A stretch of 64,000 bases of DNA from positions 1 through 64,000 of the forward strand of contig DASQKI010000049.1 of NCBI GenBank assembly GCA_035630615.1. Reading direction: 5' to 3'. Positions 1 to 8,832 of this stretch are shown here, one piece after another. Each line of letters begins with the position of its first letter. Positions within the stretch are counted from its first letter, which is position 1. The translations under genes were made by a program, and so were the position numbers. The notes beneath the pieces are model-generated. The model was not told the origin of the DNA, did not search any database, and saw only the letters and a program-made list of their open reading frames with translations. This DNA is from DATFRX01 sp035630615. Lineage in GTDB: Bacteria; Actinomycetota; Actinomycetes; Propionibacteriales; Nocardioidaceae.

Positions 1-299
1 GCCTTCCGGCATCGGCTCGACCGGACCTGCTGGTCGTCGTGGAGGCGCCAGTCGGCGTGATTCGCGAGCGGCTGGCCGCTCGCTCGTCCAGACACAGTCG
101 TACCCAACGGCTCGACGCCGAGTCCCAGATCGAGGAGCTGCGGCGCGGCCGCGAGTTGCTGGAAAGCGTCGCGACCTGGGCCTCTGTCGAGACCCAGGTC
201 GTGTGCAATGACGGGCGGGTTGCGCCCGAGACGCTCGCTGCTCAGGTAGCCGACTGGGTGAGCCGGATCACCGGCTCACCCAGTCGGCCCCGAGATTAG
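1..299 (+). CDS. C-terminal part of a small P-loop (nucleotide/sugar) kinase-like protein
   Basis: The reading frame is open from the window edge (frame starting at base 3) to a TAG at 297-299, so only the last ~99 residues are visible and the start lies outside. The visible part begins with a hydrophobic strand (PDLLVVVEAP), followed by an R-rich segment (RERLAARSSRHSRTQRLD). That order resembles the last beta strand plus arginine-rich lid of thymidylate-kinase-like P-loop kinases; the Walker A part would be upstream and unseen. Its last codons contain a long perfect hairpin (249-288), and its stop overlaps by 4 bp the stop of the convergent secreted-protein gene. The kinase call is tentative. 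Confidence 0.5.
   Translation, partial: LPASARPDLLVVVEAPVGVIRERLAARSSRHSRTQRLDAESQIEELRRGRELLESVATWASVETQVVCNDGRVAPETLAAQVADWVSRITGSPSRPRD
249..288. terminator. 18-bp perfect hairpin inside the 3' end of the first gene
   Basis: GCCGACTGGGTGAGCCGG (249-266) and its exact reverse complement (271-288) flank a 4-nt ATCA loop. The hairpin ends 8 bases before the stop codon of the + gene and faces a convergent gene, so it could end transcripts from both sides. It has no U-tract. Because it is inside the frame, it also encodes the last residues (WVSRITGSPSRP). It belongs to the inverted-repeat set described in the findings. Confidence 0.7.
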
Positions 300-3031
300 T
301 TGGTAACCGTCAGGACCAGTCCGGTGTTGCCGCTCGGCACCGTCCTCGCCAGGCGACCGTCCTGAGCCGGCACGAACACCCGGAAGCGGTACGTCCCGGC
401 CTGCGCCTGAGTGACCGTGAACTCGTAGTTGGTCGCAGTCCCGGTCAGGGTCAGCTGCTGGGCAAGGACCCAGGTGTTGGTCCCCTGCCGGCGCTGCAGC
501 CGCACTTCGGTTCCGCCGCCGCCGGGCTGGACGACGCCTCGGACGAACACCGCCTGGTTGCGAGCGGCTGTGGTCCGGCTGAGGCTGGCGGTCAACCGCG
601 GTGTCACCGTCACGGTTCGATGCGGTGACTCGGCGGCGCCGTACTGCGCGTTGGCCACGTGGACCGCCCAGTACGTCGATGCCGTCGTCGGTGCGTCCGT
701 GGTGCTGTACGTCCCGTTGCTCTGCGAGTTGACCGTCCGGAGCAGTGTCGCCGGACCGCCGTTGCGCTGCACCCAGATCTGGACCGGCTGACCGCCGACA
801 TTCTGGCCGGTGGTCCGCCGCAGGGTGCCGCTCAGGGTCGTCTGGCCGGGCACCGTGACGGTGTTCGGACTCGCCGTCATGGTCAGGTTCACCGGCAGAG
901 CCGCCGCCTGCACCGTGACGGACACGGTGTCGTTCGCCGACAGCAAGCTGTCGTTGGCCGTGAGGCGCAGCACGTACGTCCCAGCGGCTGAGAACGTCGC
1001 GGTCGTGTCGACCGCGGCTGGGCTACCGAACGTCACGGTCCCGGGACCGCTCACCTTGGTCCAGGCCTTCGTGGTGGCGCCTGGCGGCGTCGGTAGACCG
1101 TCGTCGGTGACAGTGCCGTCCAAGGACGCGGCAGTCGGCATCTGGACGGTCCGGTCGGGACCGGCATCCACCGTCGGTGCGACGTTGACCGGACCGCCCG
1201 GCTGCAGTCGGAACTGCAGCAGCAGCACGGGTGGCGTCAGGCCGTCCTTGGCCTCAGCCGTCCGCCGGCCGGTGCCGTCGATCATGAAGGCGGCCGCGTT
1301 GCCCTGGGCCCAGCCAGGCCGGTCGACGATCTCCTGCATGATGTCCGCGAGCTGCGGCGTCTGCTGGTCCACGTCGGCTTCACCGATGAGGTCCCACGCT
1401 GGCGGGCTCCACTGCGCCGTCGTCGTGGTCGGCACCCGGTTTCGGATGTTGCTGGTCTTGCCGGGGCCGACATATCGCGCGGCGTTGTCGGCCGCCTCGC
1501 CACGGATCAGGAACGCGGCGGCGTCGGAGCCGAGCTCGTCGGTCTTGAACTGGATCTTGGCGCTGACGATCTGGCCGCCGGCCGGAACCGGGATGTCGGT
1601 GAACCGCAGGCCCGTCAGGACGGTCTCGTTGGGGGAGTTGGCCGACGGGCCGTCGTTGCCGAGTTCGTTGTCGGCGCTGGAGACATCGACGTAGGTGTTA
1701 TTGCCGAACCGGGTGTCGGTGATCTCGAATGCGTCGTCGGCGCCGTGCGAGATCGGGATCTGGACCATGCGAACCCCGCCGACCGCATAGACGTCGACGA
1801 TCACATCGTCGAACCCGTCCAGCCCGCCGTCGTTGGCCGTCAGCCGCAGCGTGTACCGGCCCGTGTCCGAGAAGGTCGCGGTGGTGTTCGCCGCGTTGGC
1901 ATTGCCGAACGTGACGGTGCCCGTGCCTGGCGCGGGGACGTTCGGATTGGGCGGGACCGTGGGCACGGTGGGAACCACGCTCCACGTGGCATTGACCGAG
2001 CCGTTGGGCTGGCCGTCGTCAGAGATGGCGCCCATCAGGTTCGCCGTCTCCGGCTGGTCGATCATCTGGTCGGCACCCGCGTTGACGGCGGGCGGCCGGT
2101 TGGTGATCGGATCCAGATCGACCGACATCTCGTACATGAGGCCGTCGTTCTCGGTCGGGTGGGAGTTGTTGTCCAGGCCACGGTCGACGAGGTAGAGATT
2201 CCGGGCGCCCGAGCCGTTGCTGGCCGGTGCGAGGGTGATTCCGGCGTTCTTGACCGAGTCTGCGGCCGAGACGTCGATGGTCGTCAGGAGCGAACCGTTG
2301 CGGTCCAGCTCGAGCACCGTGTTCGACTCGTCGAGGACCAGGAGGGAGTCGCGCGCCGAGTCGTACTCGATGCCCTCGGCCTCAATCGAGCCGTACTTGC
2401 TGATGTCGAACTCGCTGATGACGACGTCGTCACCGGTCGGCGGCACGCCGTTGAACATCCCGTTGGGCCCGGGCTGCAATCCGAACACCCTGCCGTTGAG
2501 GCCGTCGGTCATCCAGATCGTGTTGTGCACCGCGTCGTAGGCAACGCCCTCGGGATCCGTCAGACCGAACGTCGAGGTCTTGAAGTTGGTGGGGGTTCCG
2601 CCGGCAGCGGGCTGGACGAACAGCGACTTCTTGTCGTCGTCGGTGTAGTACGTCTGCCCGCTAATCGGGTTGAACGCAAGGTCGGTCGGCTCGTTGGACC
2701 ACGTCAGGGTCGTCCCTGTGCCGGTGAGGCCGCCTTGGAGGGTCGACGTGTAGAGGTTGGCGCCCGCATAGAGCGGCATCTCGTCGACCTCGCCGTCGGA
2801 GATGACCAAGCGGTTGGTGACCTGGTTGTACGTGATGCCCGACGGGTCTGGACTCGTCGGGTTCCAGGCCGGCGACGCCGTGTTGCGCGTCGCTACAAGG
2901 GTCGCCGTCTCGGCGGTGGCCGCCGATGACGCGACGGTGCCTCCACTCACGAGGACGGCGGCTGGCACGGTGGCGACCACGAATGCCGTCAGCACTCCCG
3001 TCGCCACCGAGCGCTTCTTATGTTTCGGCAT
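296..3031 (-). CDS. Large secreted protein: beta-propeller, PKD and Ig-like domains (copy B)
   Basis: 911 residues with a signal peptide (basic MPKHKKR, hydrophobic stretch, then A-rich cleavage region near residue 40). Residues ~55-330 look like an SdiA-regulated/esterase-like propeller, with repeats DPSGITY, DPEGVAYD and EAEGIEYD. Then come a PKD/K319-like domain (PPAVNAGADQ), a beta-sandwich module of carbohydrate-binding type (GLRF...WSPPAW...EIVDRPGW), a second PKD domain (PTVDAGPDRT) and two Ig-like C-terminal domains. No LPXTG or membrane anchor is seen at the end. A close paralog lies immediately upstream, and even the ~45 bp before the start codon is duplicated, so this is a tandem duplication. 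The start is preceded by AAGGGAG. A role as an exported surface or matrix protein is inferred from domains and neighbours. Confidence 0.85.
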   Translation of the reverse strand: MPKHKKRSVATGVLTAFVVATVPAAVLVSGGTVASSAATAETATLVATRNTASPAWNPTSPDPSGITYNQVTNRLVISDGEVDEMPLYAGANLYTSTLQGGLTGTGTTLTWSNEPTDLAFNPISGQTYYTDDDKKSLFVQPAAGGTPTNFKTSTFGLTDPEGVAYDAVHNTIWMTDGLNGRVFGLQPGPNGMFNGVPPTGDDVVISEFDISKYGSIEAEGIEYDSARDSLLVLDESNTVLELDRNGSLLTTIDVSAADSVKNAGITLAPASNGSGARNLYLVDRGLDNNSHPTENDGLMYEMSVDLDPITNRPPAVNAGADQMIDQPETANLMGAISDDGQPNGSVNATWSVVPTVPTVPPNPNVPAPGTGTVTFGNANAANTTATFSDTGRYTLRLTANDGGLDGFDDVIVDVYAVGGVRMVQIPISHGADDAFEITDTRFGNNTYVDVSSADNELGNDGPSANSPNETVLTGLRFTDIPVPAGGQIVSAKIQFKTDELGSDAAAFLIRGEAADNAARYVGPGKTSNIRNRVPTTTTAQWSPPAWDLIGEADVDQQTPQLADIMQEIVDRPGWAQGNAAAFMIDGTGRRTAEAKDGLTPPVLLLQFRLQPGGPVNVAPTVDAGPDRTVQMPTAASLDGTVTDDGLPTPPGATTKAWTKVSGPGTVTFGSPAAVDTTATFSAAGTYVLRLTANDSLLSANDTVSVTVQAAALPVNLTMTASPNTVTVPGQTTLSGTLRRTTGQNVGGQPVQIWVQRNGGPATLLRTVNSQSNGTYSTTDAPTTASTYWAVHVANAQYGAAESPHRTVTVTPRLTASLSRTTAARNQAVFVRGVVQPGGGGTEVRLQRRQGTNTWVLAQQLTLTGTATNYEFTVTQAQAGTYRFRVFVPAQDGRLARTVPSGNTGLVLTVTN

Positions 3032-3119
3032 CAGTAACTCCCTTACCCCGACCGGCTTCCCGGACGCGAGTGCGTGTGTTTGTGCTCTTCGCTGTAGCTC
3101 TGTGGCGCGCGTTCTGACA

Positions 3120-5801
3120 TCAGCGGACCGTCAGGGAGAGTCCCTGGTTACCGTTCGGCTCGGTGACCGCCTGTTGACCGTTCTGCGCGGGGACGAACAC
3201 CCGGTAGCGGTATGTCCCGGTAGCCGACTGGGTGACGTTGAACTCGTAGTTGATCGTCCCGGTCAGGGTCTGCTCGGTGTCCAGCACCCAGGTGTTGTTG
3301 CCCACCCGGCGTTGCAGCCGTACCACAGTTCCGTCGACGCCGGACTCGACGACGCCTCGGACGAACACCGCCTGGTTCGGTGCGGCGGTGGTCAGGCTGA
3401 GGCTGGCCGTCACCCGCGGTTGGACCGTGACGGTCCGGTGCGGTGACTCGGCGGCGCCGAACTGAGCAGTGGCCGCGTGGACCGCCCAGTAGGTCGCCCC
3501 CGCCGTCGGTTGGTCGGTCGTGCTGTACGCCCCGCTGGCGTTGGTATTGACCGTCCGCAACAGGGCCGCACTGCCAGCGCCGACCTGCTTCCAGATCTCG
3601 ACCGGACGGTTGGCGACGTTCTGTCCGGTGGTCGTGCGCAACGTCCCGCTGAGTGTCGTCGAGCCTGGCACCGTGACGGCGGTCGGGTTCGCCGTCATGG
3701 TCAGGTTCAGCGCAATCGCTGCTGCCGCCACTGAGACCGACACGATGTCGGTGGCCTGGAGCTCACCGTCGTTCGCCGCGAGCTGCAGCACGTAGTTGCC
3801 TGCCTGCGAGAACGTGGCGGTCGTGTCCACCGCATTCGTCCCGAACGTCACGGTGCCAGGCCCACTGACCTTCGACCACGTCGTGGTGGTCGCGCCGGGC
3901 GGGGTCGGGTTCCCGTCGTCGGTCACGGTGCCGTCGAGCGGCGCCGTGGCCGGCAGCTGGATCGACTGATCGAGGCCTGCGTTCACCATCGGTGGGTCGT
4001 TCGGCGGCGGCTTCTGCAGCCGGAACTGCAGGAGCAGCACGGGCGGCGACAGGCCGTCCTTGGCCTCTGCGGTCCGGCGGCCATCTGCGAGGTCGCCGTT
4101 AGTGCCGTCGACCATGAAGGCGACCGCGTTGCCCTTCGCCCAGCCCGGCCGGTCGATGATCTCCTGCATCATCGACGACAGCTCCGGGGTCTGCTGGTTG
4201 AGGCCAGCCTCACCGATCAGGTTCCACCCCGGCGGACTCCACGGAACCGTCGTTGTGGTCGCCGACCGCGAGGTGATGTTGCCGTTGCGTCCCTGGACGT
4301 ACTGCGCGGCGTTGTCGGAAGCCTCACCACGGATTCTGAACGTCGTGGCGTCCGTCCCCAGTTCGTCGGTCTTGAACTGGATCTTTGCGCTGACGATCTG
4401 GCCGCCCGCGGGCACCGGGATGTTCTGGAACCGCACGCCGGTCATGACCGTCTCCGGAGTCAACGGACCGTCGTTGCCGAACTCGTCGTCGGCGCTAGCC
4501 ACGTCAACGTACCGGTCGTTCGTGCCGCCGATGAACTGCATCGCGTCGTCAGCTCCGTGCGCGATCGGGATCTGGATCATCCGGATGCCGCCGACCGGGT
4601 AGACGTCGACCTTGATGTCGTCGAAGTTGGTCAGCCCGCCGTCGTTCGCAGTCAGTCGCAAGACGTACGAGCCGGTCGCGGAGAAGGTCGCCGTCGAGTT
4701 CGGGTCGGTCGTCGATCCGAACGTGACGTTGCCATTGACTGGGCCGGAGACCTTCGACCACGAGTACGTGAGCGTCCCGCTCGGCTGGCCGTCGTCGATG
4801 GCGGTGCCCATCAGGTTCGCCGTCTCGGGCAGGTCGATCATCTGGTCGGCACCCGCGTTGACGGCAGGTGGCCGGTTGGTGATCGGATCCAGGTTGACCG
4901 AGATCTCTTGAATCAAGCCGTCGTTCTCACCGGGATGGTTGTTGTTGTCCAGGCCGCGGTCGACGATGTAATAGTTCCGTGCGCCAGAGCCGTTGCTGGC
5001 CGGCGCGATCGTGATGCCCGCTGCCTTGGTGACGTTGGCCGCAGTGGTGTCGATCGTGGTCAGCAGCGAACCGTTGGTGTCGATCTCGAAGATCGTGTTG
5101 TTGTCGTCCAGGACGACCACCGTGTCGCGCACCGCGTCGTACTCGATGGCCTCGGTGTCCGTGGCGCCGTACTTCAAGAGGTCATACTGGGTCGCGATGT
5201 CGTCGCCGCCCGGCGGGACTCCGTTGAACACGCCGTTCGGTCCCGGCTGCAGCTTGAACACCTGGGAGCCCACGCCGTCGGACGCCCAGATCCAATTGTG
5301 GTTGGGGTCGTACGCGACACCCTCCGGGTCGGTGAGGCCGAACGTCGACGTCTTGAAGTTCGTCGGTGTCCCGCCGGCTGCTGCCTGCACGAACAGCGAC
5401 TTCTTGTCGTCGTCGCTGTAGTACGTCTGACCCGTGGTCGGGTTGAACGCGACGTCGGTCGGCTCGTTGGACCACGGCAGGGTCGTCGCGGTGCCGGTCA
5501 GGCCGCCTTGCCGCGTCGCGCGATAGATATTGGCGCCCGCGTAGAGCGGCATCTCGTCGACCTCGCCGTCGGAGATGACGAGCCGGTCGGTCGTGGAGTT
5601 GTACGTGATGCCGGACGGGTCCGGACTCGGCGGGTTCCAGACCGACGTGTCGCGAGCCGCTACCAACGTGGCGACCTTGACCGTGGCTGCCGAAGACGAC
5701 GAGACGGCGCCACCACCCACGAGGACGGCGGCTGGCACGGTGGCGACCACGAATGCCGTCAACATTCCCGTCACCATCGAGCGCTTCCTGTGTGCCGGCA
5801 T
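3120..5801 (-). CDS. Large secreted protein: beta-propeller, PKD and Ig-like domains (copy A)
   Basis: 893 residues, collinear with the next gene: signal peptide (MPAHRKR plus a hydrophobic core), propeller (DPSGITY, DPEGVAYD, DTEAIEYD), PKD domain, carbohydrate-binding-like sandwich (GVRF...WSPPGW...EIIDRPGW), second PKD, two Ig-like domains. I chose the ATG at 5801 because it is preceded by GGAGGGAG and starts the signal peptide; a longer frame upstream has no such support. Its ATG shares one base with the TGA of the phosphoglycosyl transferase gene (TGATG), so translation is probably coupled. This copy is therefore the operon member, and copy B (89 bp further on) is the extra one. Export with a surface polysaccharide is inferred. 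Confidence 0.87.
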   Translation of the reverse strand: MPAHRKRSMVTGMLTAFVVATVPAAVLVGGGAVSSSSAATVKVATLVAARDTSVWNPPSPDPSGITYNSTTDRLVISDGEVDEMPLYAGANIYRATRQGGLTGTATTLPWSNEPTDVAFNPTTGQTYYSDDDKKSLFVQAAAGGTPTNFKTSTFGLTDPEGVAYDPNHNWIWASDGVGSQVFKLQPGPNGVFNGVPPGGDDIATQYDLLKYGATDTEAIEYDAVRDTVVVLDDNNTIFEIDTNGSLLTTIDTTAANVTKAAGITIAPASNGSGARNYYIVDRGLDNNNHPGENDGLIQEISVNLDPITNRPPAVNAGADQMIDLPETANLMGTAIDDGQPSGTLTYSWSKVSGPVNGNVTFGSTTDPNSTATFSATGSYVLRLTANDGGLTNFDDIKVDVYPVGGIRMIQIPIAHGADDAMQFIGGTNDRYVDVASADDEFGNDGPLTPETVMTGVRFQNIPVPAGGQIVSAKIQFKTDELGTDATTFRIRGEASDNAAQYVQGRNGNITSRSATTTTVPWSPPGWNLIGEAGLNQQTPELSSMMQEIIDRPGWAKGNAVAFMVDGTNGDLADGRRTAEAKDGLSPPVLLLQFRLQKPPPNDPPMVNAGLDQSIQLPATAPLDGTVTDDGNPTPPGATTTTWSKVSGPGTVTFGTNAVDTTATFSQAGNYVLQLAANDGELQATDIVSVSVAAAAIALNLTMTANPTAVTVPGSTTLSGTLRTTTGQNVANRPVEIWKQVGAGSAALLRTVNTNASGAYSTTDQPTAGATYWAVHAATAQFGAAESPHRTVTVQPRVTASLSLTTAAPNQAVFVRGVVESGVDGTVVRLQRRVGNNTWVLDTEQTLTGTINYEFNVTQSATGTYRYRVFVPAQNGQQAVTEPNGNQGLSLTVR

Positions 5802-6478
5802 CAGTAACTCCCTCCACCCCGACCGGCTTCCCGGACGCGAGTGTGTTGTTCGTGATCGTTGAGATTGGTCGGTGAAACCTTGCGTAGCGCGCCGGCGACG
5901 ATGGCCCATGCCTGCTTGGCGAGGAGCGCGATGTCATAGCTCAACGACCGCCGGCGCAGGTAGTCGAGATCGAGTCGGACACGTTCATGCAGCAGGACGC
6001 TGGCGTAGTAGCCGGCGGGGTCGTCGGCCGCCGCCAGCCGATCGGCTTCGTCCATGAACCCGAGAGTGGACGGGCCGACGACGCCCGGGCGCAAGGTCAG
6101 GATGCGCCGCTCGTCGAGGGTGTACAGCGCGACGTACTCGGGCGTCTCGGGCCGCGGGCCGACCAGACTCATGTCGGCCCTGAGTACGTTGTACAGCTGG
6201 GGGAGCTCGTCGAGGTACCACCGGCGCAAGACCCTGCCCGCGCGGGTGATCCGTGGATCGCCTTCGGGGCTGACGTCGGCCATCCGACCGGCGCCGTTGA
6301 CCATCGTGCGGAACTTGTAGATCGTGAACGCCCGACCGTCTCGCCCGATGCGAATCTGACGGAACAATCCGGGGCCGGACGAGTCGATCCGCACCGCGAT
6401 CAGGATGACCGCCAGGATCGGCATGAGGACGACGAGCGCCACGGCAGCCAGGAATCGGTCGAAGGCGTACTTGATCAT
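5801..6478 (-). CDS. Monotopic phosphoglycosyl transferase (undecaprenyl-phosphate sugar transferase)
   Basis: 225 residues, the size of the short single-domain bacterial sugar transferases. An N-terminal re-entrant membrane helix (FLAAVALVVLMPILAVILI) is followed by family signatures: GLFRQIRIGRDG, YKFRTM, the DELPQLYNVLRADMSLVGPRPE region, and LRPGVVGP. Enzymes of this family move a sugar phosphate from a UDP-sugar onto undecaprenyl phosphate at the inner face of the membrane, the first step of exopolysaccharide or glycoconjugate assembly. The start overlaps the upstream PIG-L gene (ATGA) and the stop overlaps the downstream secreted protein (TGATG), giving a tightly coupled three-gene unit. 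Sugar specificity cannot be read from the sequence. Confidence 0.9.
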   Translation of the reverse strand: MIKYAFDRFLAAVALVVLMPILAVILIAVRIDSSGPGLFRQIRIGRDGRAFTIYKFRTMVNGAGRMADVSPEGDPRITRAGRVLRRWYLDELPQLYNVLRADMSLVGPRPETPEYVALYTLDERRILTLRPGVVGPSTLGFMDEADRLAAADDPAGYYASVLLHERVRLDLDYLRRRSLSYDIALLAKQAWAIVAGALRKVSPTNLNDHEQHTRVREAGRGGGSY

Positions 6479-7185
6479 CGAACGTCGTCTCCGAACGGCA
6501 GGCCGCGCATCCCATGGGTCGCGGATTCCCGAAGCAGTACGAACGGTTCGGCGGCGGTCAGGCCGGCGGCGACGCCATGGCGCTGGGCGTACGCCGTGAG
6601 CGCCTCGAGCGACCGCGGATGCGGATACGGCCGCACCTCCGTGTGGAAGGTGTCGGCGTACGCCTTCATCGCAAGCAGTTTGGTCTCCAGCGTCTCGCCG
6701 ATGTCGACGTAGAGATTCGGCGCGAACACACTCCCCGGCTGTGGCGGCGCCCAGTCGGTCGACGAGGGCACCTCGAAGGAGCACACCCGGCGGACGCTGG
6801 AGCCGGCGACCGGTCGGGCCGCGACCATGGTCGCTCGCGCCACGATCCGGTGGTCTTCGTTGACGTCGCCGGCGAAGTGGGTGAGGACCACGTCGGGCTG
6901 GAAGTCGCGTACGCACTTCTCGATCGGTGTGACGACGTCGAGCATCGGCACCGTGTCGAGGCGCTGGTCGGCGAGCCCGATGAACACCACCTTGGCGACC
7001 CCGAGCGTGTCGCAGGCGCGGCGGGCGCACTCCTCTTGGAGGGCGACATGGTCGTGCCGCGACGTGACGCCGTCGGTCAAAATGCAGACCCACACGTCGT
7101 CGCCGTGGCTCGCGTGCCACGCGATCGTGCCGCCAGCGCCCAACGTTTCGTCGTCGGGATGCGCCGCGACAGTCAACACTCGCAT
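6475..7185 (-). CDS. PIG-L family zinc-dependent N-deacetylase
   Basis: 236 residues with the zinc-binding AHPDDE motif right at the N-terminus (MRVLTVAAHPDDETLGAGG), a distal His/Asp segment (HFAGDVNEDH) and a C-terminal PHPRSLEAL motif typical of PIG-L/LmbE proteins. Members deacetylate N-acetylglucosaminyl groups (MshB, PIG-L) or related amides. I place the start at 7185 because GGGAGGAG lies 7 bases upstream and the family motif begins at once. First gene of the coupled unit with the sugar transferase and secreted protein, so a polysaccharide or lipid-linked sugar is a likely substrate. It might instead act in mycothiol-like chemistry, but the context argues against that. Confidence 0.88.
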   Translation of the reverse strand: MRVLTVAAHPDDETLGAGGTIAWHASHGDDVWVCILTDGVTSRHDHVALQEECARRACDTLGVAKVVFIGLADQRLDTVPMLDVVTPIEKCVRDFQPDVVLTHFAGDVNEDHRIVARATMVAARPVAGSSVRRVCSFEVPSSTDWAPPQPGSVFAPNLYVDIGETLETKLLAMKAYADTFHTEVRPYPHPRSLEALTAYAQRHGVAAGLTAAEPFVLLRESATHGMRGLPFGDDVR

Positions 7186-7314
7186 ACGGCCTCCTCCCAA
7201 GGTCGATGTCCCCAGCAAACGGCCTGGCGGCGTCGCACGCGTCGGCATTTCGGCGTATCCAACCTCGATCAGACGGTGGACGCGCCGCTCGTCAGTCGTT
7301 GCGACGCTGAACAG

Positions 7315-8667
7315 ATGTCAGTGCGGATCAGCGTGATTGGTTGCGGATATCTCGGCGTGACCCATGCGGCCTGCATGGCCGAACTGGGGTTCGACGTGCT
7401 CGGGGTCGACGTCGACACCGATCGGGTCGCGTCGCTAAAAGCCGGGATTGTCCCGTTCTATGAGCCTGACCTCGAGCCTCTCGTGCGCAAGCACGTCGAG
7501 TCGGGTCGGCTGTCGTTCACTACCTCGTACGCCGACGTGGCCGACTTCGCCGACGTCCACTTCGTCTGCGTGGCCACGCCGCAGCGCGATGGCGACTTCG
7601 CGGCGGATCTGTCGTATATCGACCAGGTCATCCATGACCTGGCGCCGCTCCTGATGCGACCGTGTGCGGTGGTCGGCAAGTCGACGGTGCCGGTCGGCAC
7701 GGCCGAGGGGCTCGCTGGGCGCCTCGTGGAGTTGGCGCCAGCCGGACATTCGGTCGAGCTCGCATGGAACCCGGAGTTTTTGCGCGAGGGGCACGCCGTC
7801 GAGGACACGTTGCGTCCCGACCGGCTCGTGTTCGGGCTCGCCGACGCCGGTCAGTCGGGTCGGTCCGGCCGGTCGGGCCGGACCGAGAGCGTGCTCCGCG
7901 AGGTCTATGCGACCCCGATCGCGGCCGGCACGCCGGTCGTCGTGACCGACTATCCGACCGCCGAGCTCGCCAAGGTCGCCGCAAACTCCTTCCTCGCGAC
8001 GAAGATCTCGTTCATCAACGCGATGGCCGAGCTGTGCGAGGCGACCGGCGGCGACGTGACGATGCTGGCCGACGCCATCGGTCACGATCGACGCATCGGT
8101 CGGTCCTTCCTCGACGCCGGCCTCGGGTTCGGCGGCGGATGCCTGCCCAAGGACATCCGGGCGTTCATGGCGCGGGCCGGTGAGCTCGGGGTGGGCGAGG
8201 CATTGACGTTCTTGCGCGAGGTCGACGCGATCAACCAGCGCCGACGGGAGCGGATCGTCGAGATCGCGAGCGACCTGCTCACGCGTCCGTGGCCGGGGTC
8301 GCGGATCGCCGTGCTGGGCGCGGCGTTCAAGCCGAATTCTGACGACATCCGCGACTCGCCCGCCCTCAACGTCGCCGGCCGGCTGCATCTGTACGGCGCC
8401 CACGTGACCGTGCACGATCCGCAGGCGATGGATGGGGCTCGGCGTCTCTGGCCGACTCTCTGCTACGCCGACTCGGTGGCCGAGGCCTGCGCGGGGGCAC
8501 ATGTCGTCCTCGTCCTGACCGAGTGGCAGGAGTTCCGCGAGCTCGACCCGTACCTGCTGGCCGACGTCGTCGACCAGCCTGCGGTGGTCGACGGCCGCAA
8601 CTGCCTCAACCCCGCCAAGTGGCGAGCGGCCGGTTGGACCTACCGCGGGATGGGCCGCGGGGCGTAG
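7315..8667 (+). CDS. ugd: UDP-glucose/GDP-mannose 6-dehydrogenase family
   Basis: 450 residues. N-terminal Rossmann motif GCGYLGVTHA, the KSTVPVGT segment, the central EFLREG motif, the catalytic cysteine region GFGGGCLPKDI, and C-terminal FKPNSDDIRDSP. This is the full domain order of UDP-glucose 6-dehydrogenase, which oxidises UDP-glucose twice with NAD to UDP-glucuronate. Divergent from the PIG-L operon and separated by 129 bp, so both may serve the same glucuronate-containing polymer. Odd: between FGLADAG and VLREVYA there is a QSGRSGRSGR insert encoded by a perfect 11-bp inverted repeat, in a surface loop that is usually shorter. The start is the ATG that begins the Rossmann strand. Confidence 0.92.
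   Translation: MSVRISVIGCGYLGVTHAACMAELGFDVLGVDVDTDRVASLKAGIVPFYEPDLEPLVRKHVESGRLSFTTSYADVADFADVHFVCVATPQRDGDFAADLSYIDQVIHDLAPLLMRPCAVVGKSTVPVGTAEGLAGRLVELAPAGHSVELAWNPEFLREGHAVEDTLRPDRLVFGLADAGQSGRSGRSGRTESVLREVYATPIAAGTPVVVTDYPTAELAKVAANSFLATKISFINAMAELCEATGGDVTMLADAIGHDRRIGRSFLDAGLGFGGGCLPKDIRAFMARAGELGVGEALTFLREVDAINQRRRERIVEIASDLLTRPWPGSRIAVLGAAFKPNSDDIRDSPALNVAGRLHLYGAHVTVHDPQAMDGARRLWPTLCYADSVAEACAGAHVVLVLTEWQEFRELDPYLLADVVDQPAVVDGRNCLNPAKWRAAGWTYRGMGRGA
7860..7886. repeat. Intragenic inverted repeat in ugd
   Basis: TCGGTCCGGCC (7860-7870) and GGCCGGACCGA (7876-7886) with a 5-nt loop GGTCG. The frame reads SGRSGRSGR here, an insertion-like linker in a variable loop of the dehydrogenase. 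Confidence 0.65.
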
Positions 8668-8670
8668 CGC

Positions 8671-8832
8671 CTAGAGCTTCGGGCCCTGCTTGCGGTCGTA
8701 GCGATTGCGCAGCCGGTCGTCGCGGCGCCGCCTCTTCCACCGGCGGGCGGTGACTACCCAGAGTCCCGCCACCGCGACCGACAGGAGCACCCAGGTGGCG
8801 AGCCCGATCGCGATCCACTGCCACAAGTCCAT
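8671..8832 (-). CDS. 53-residue single-pass membrane protein
   Basis: A small frame from ATG 8832 to TAG 8671. It starts MDLWQWIAIGLATW, continues as one hydrophobic helix (about residues 5-28) and ends in a very basic tail (RRWKRRRRDDR, then NRYDRKQGPKL). A GTGGAGTG ribosome site sits 6 bases upstream. The positive-inside rule puts the C-terminal tail in the cytoplasm. It is convergent to ugd with only 3 bases between stops. I know no family name for it; comparable short actinobacterial proteins are usually left unannotated. Membrane topology is well supported; function is not. Confidence 0.7.
   Translation of the reverse strand: MDLWQWIAIGLATWVLLSVAVAGLWVVTARRWKRRRRDDRLRNRYDRKQGPKL

Noticed and set aside
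1745..2929. Long + strand open frame (394 codons) opposite the secreted protein
   Set aside because: Antisense shadow: arginine/valine-rich composition without domains, lying fully opposite a gene with signal peptide and clear domains.
4557..5807. Long + strand open frame (416 codons) opposite the second secreted protein
   Set aside because: Same frame relation and composition as the shadow opposite copy B; no ribosome site or family features.
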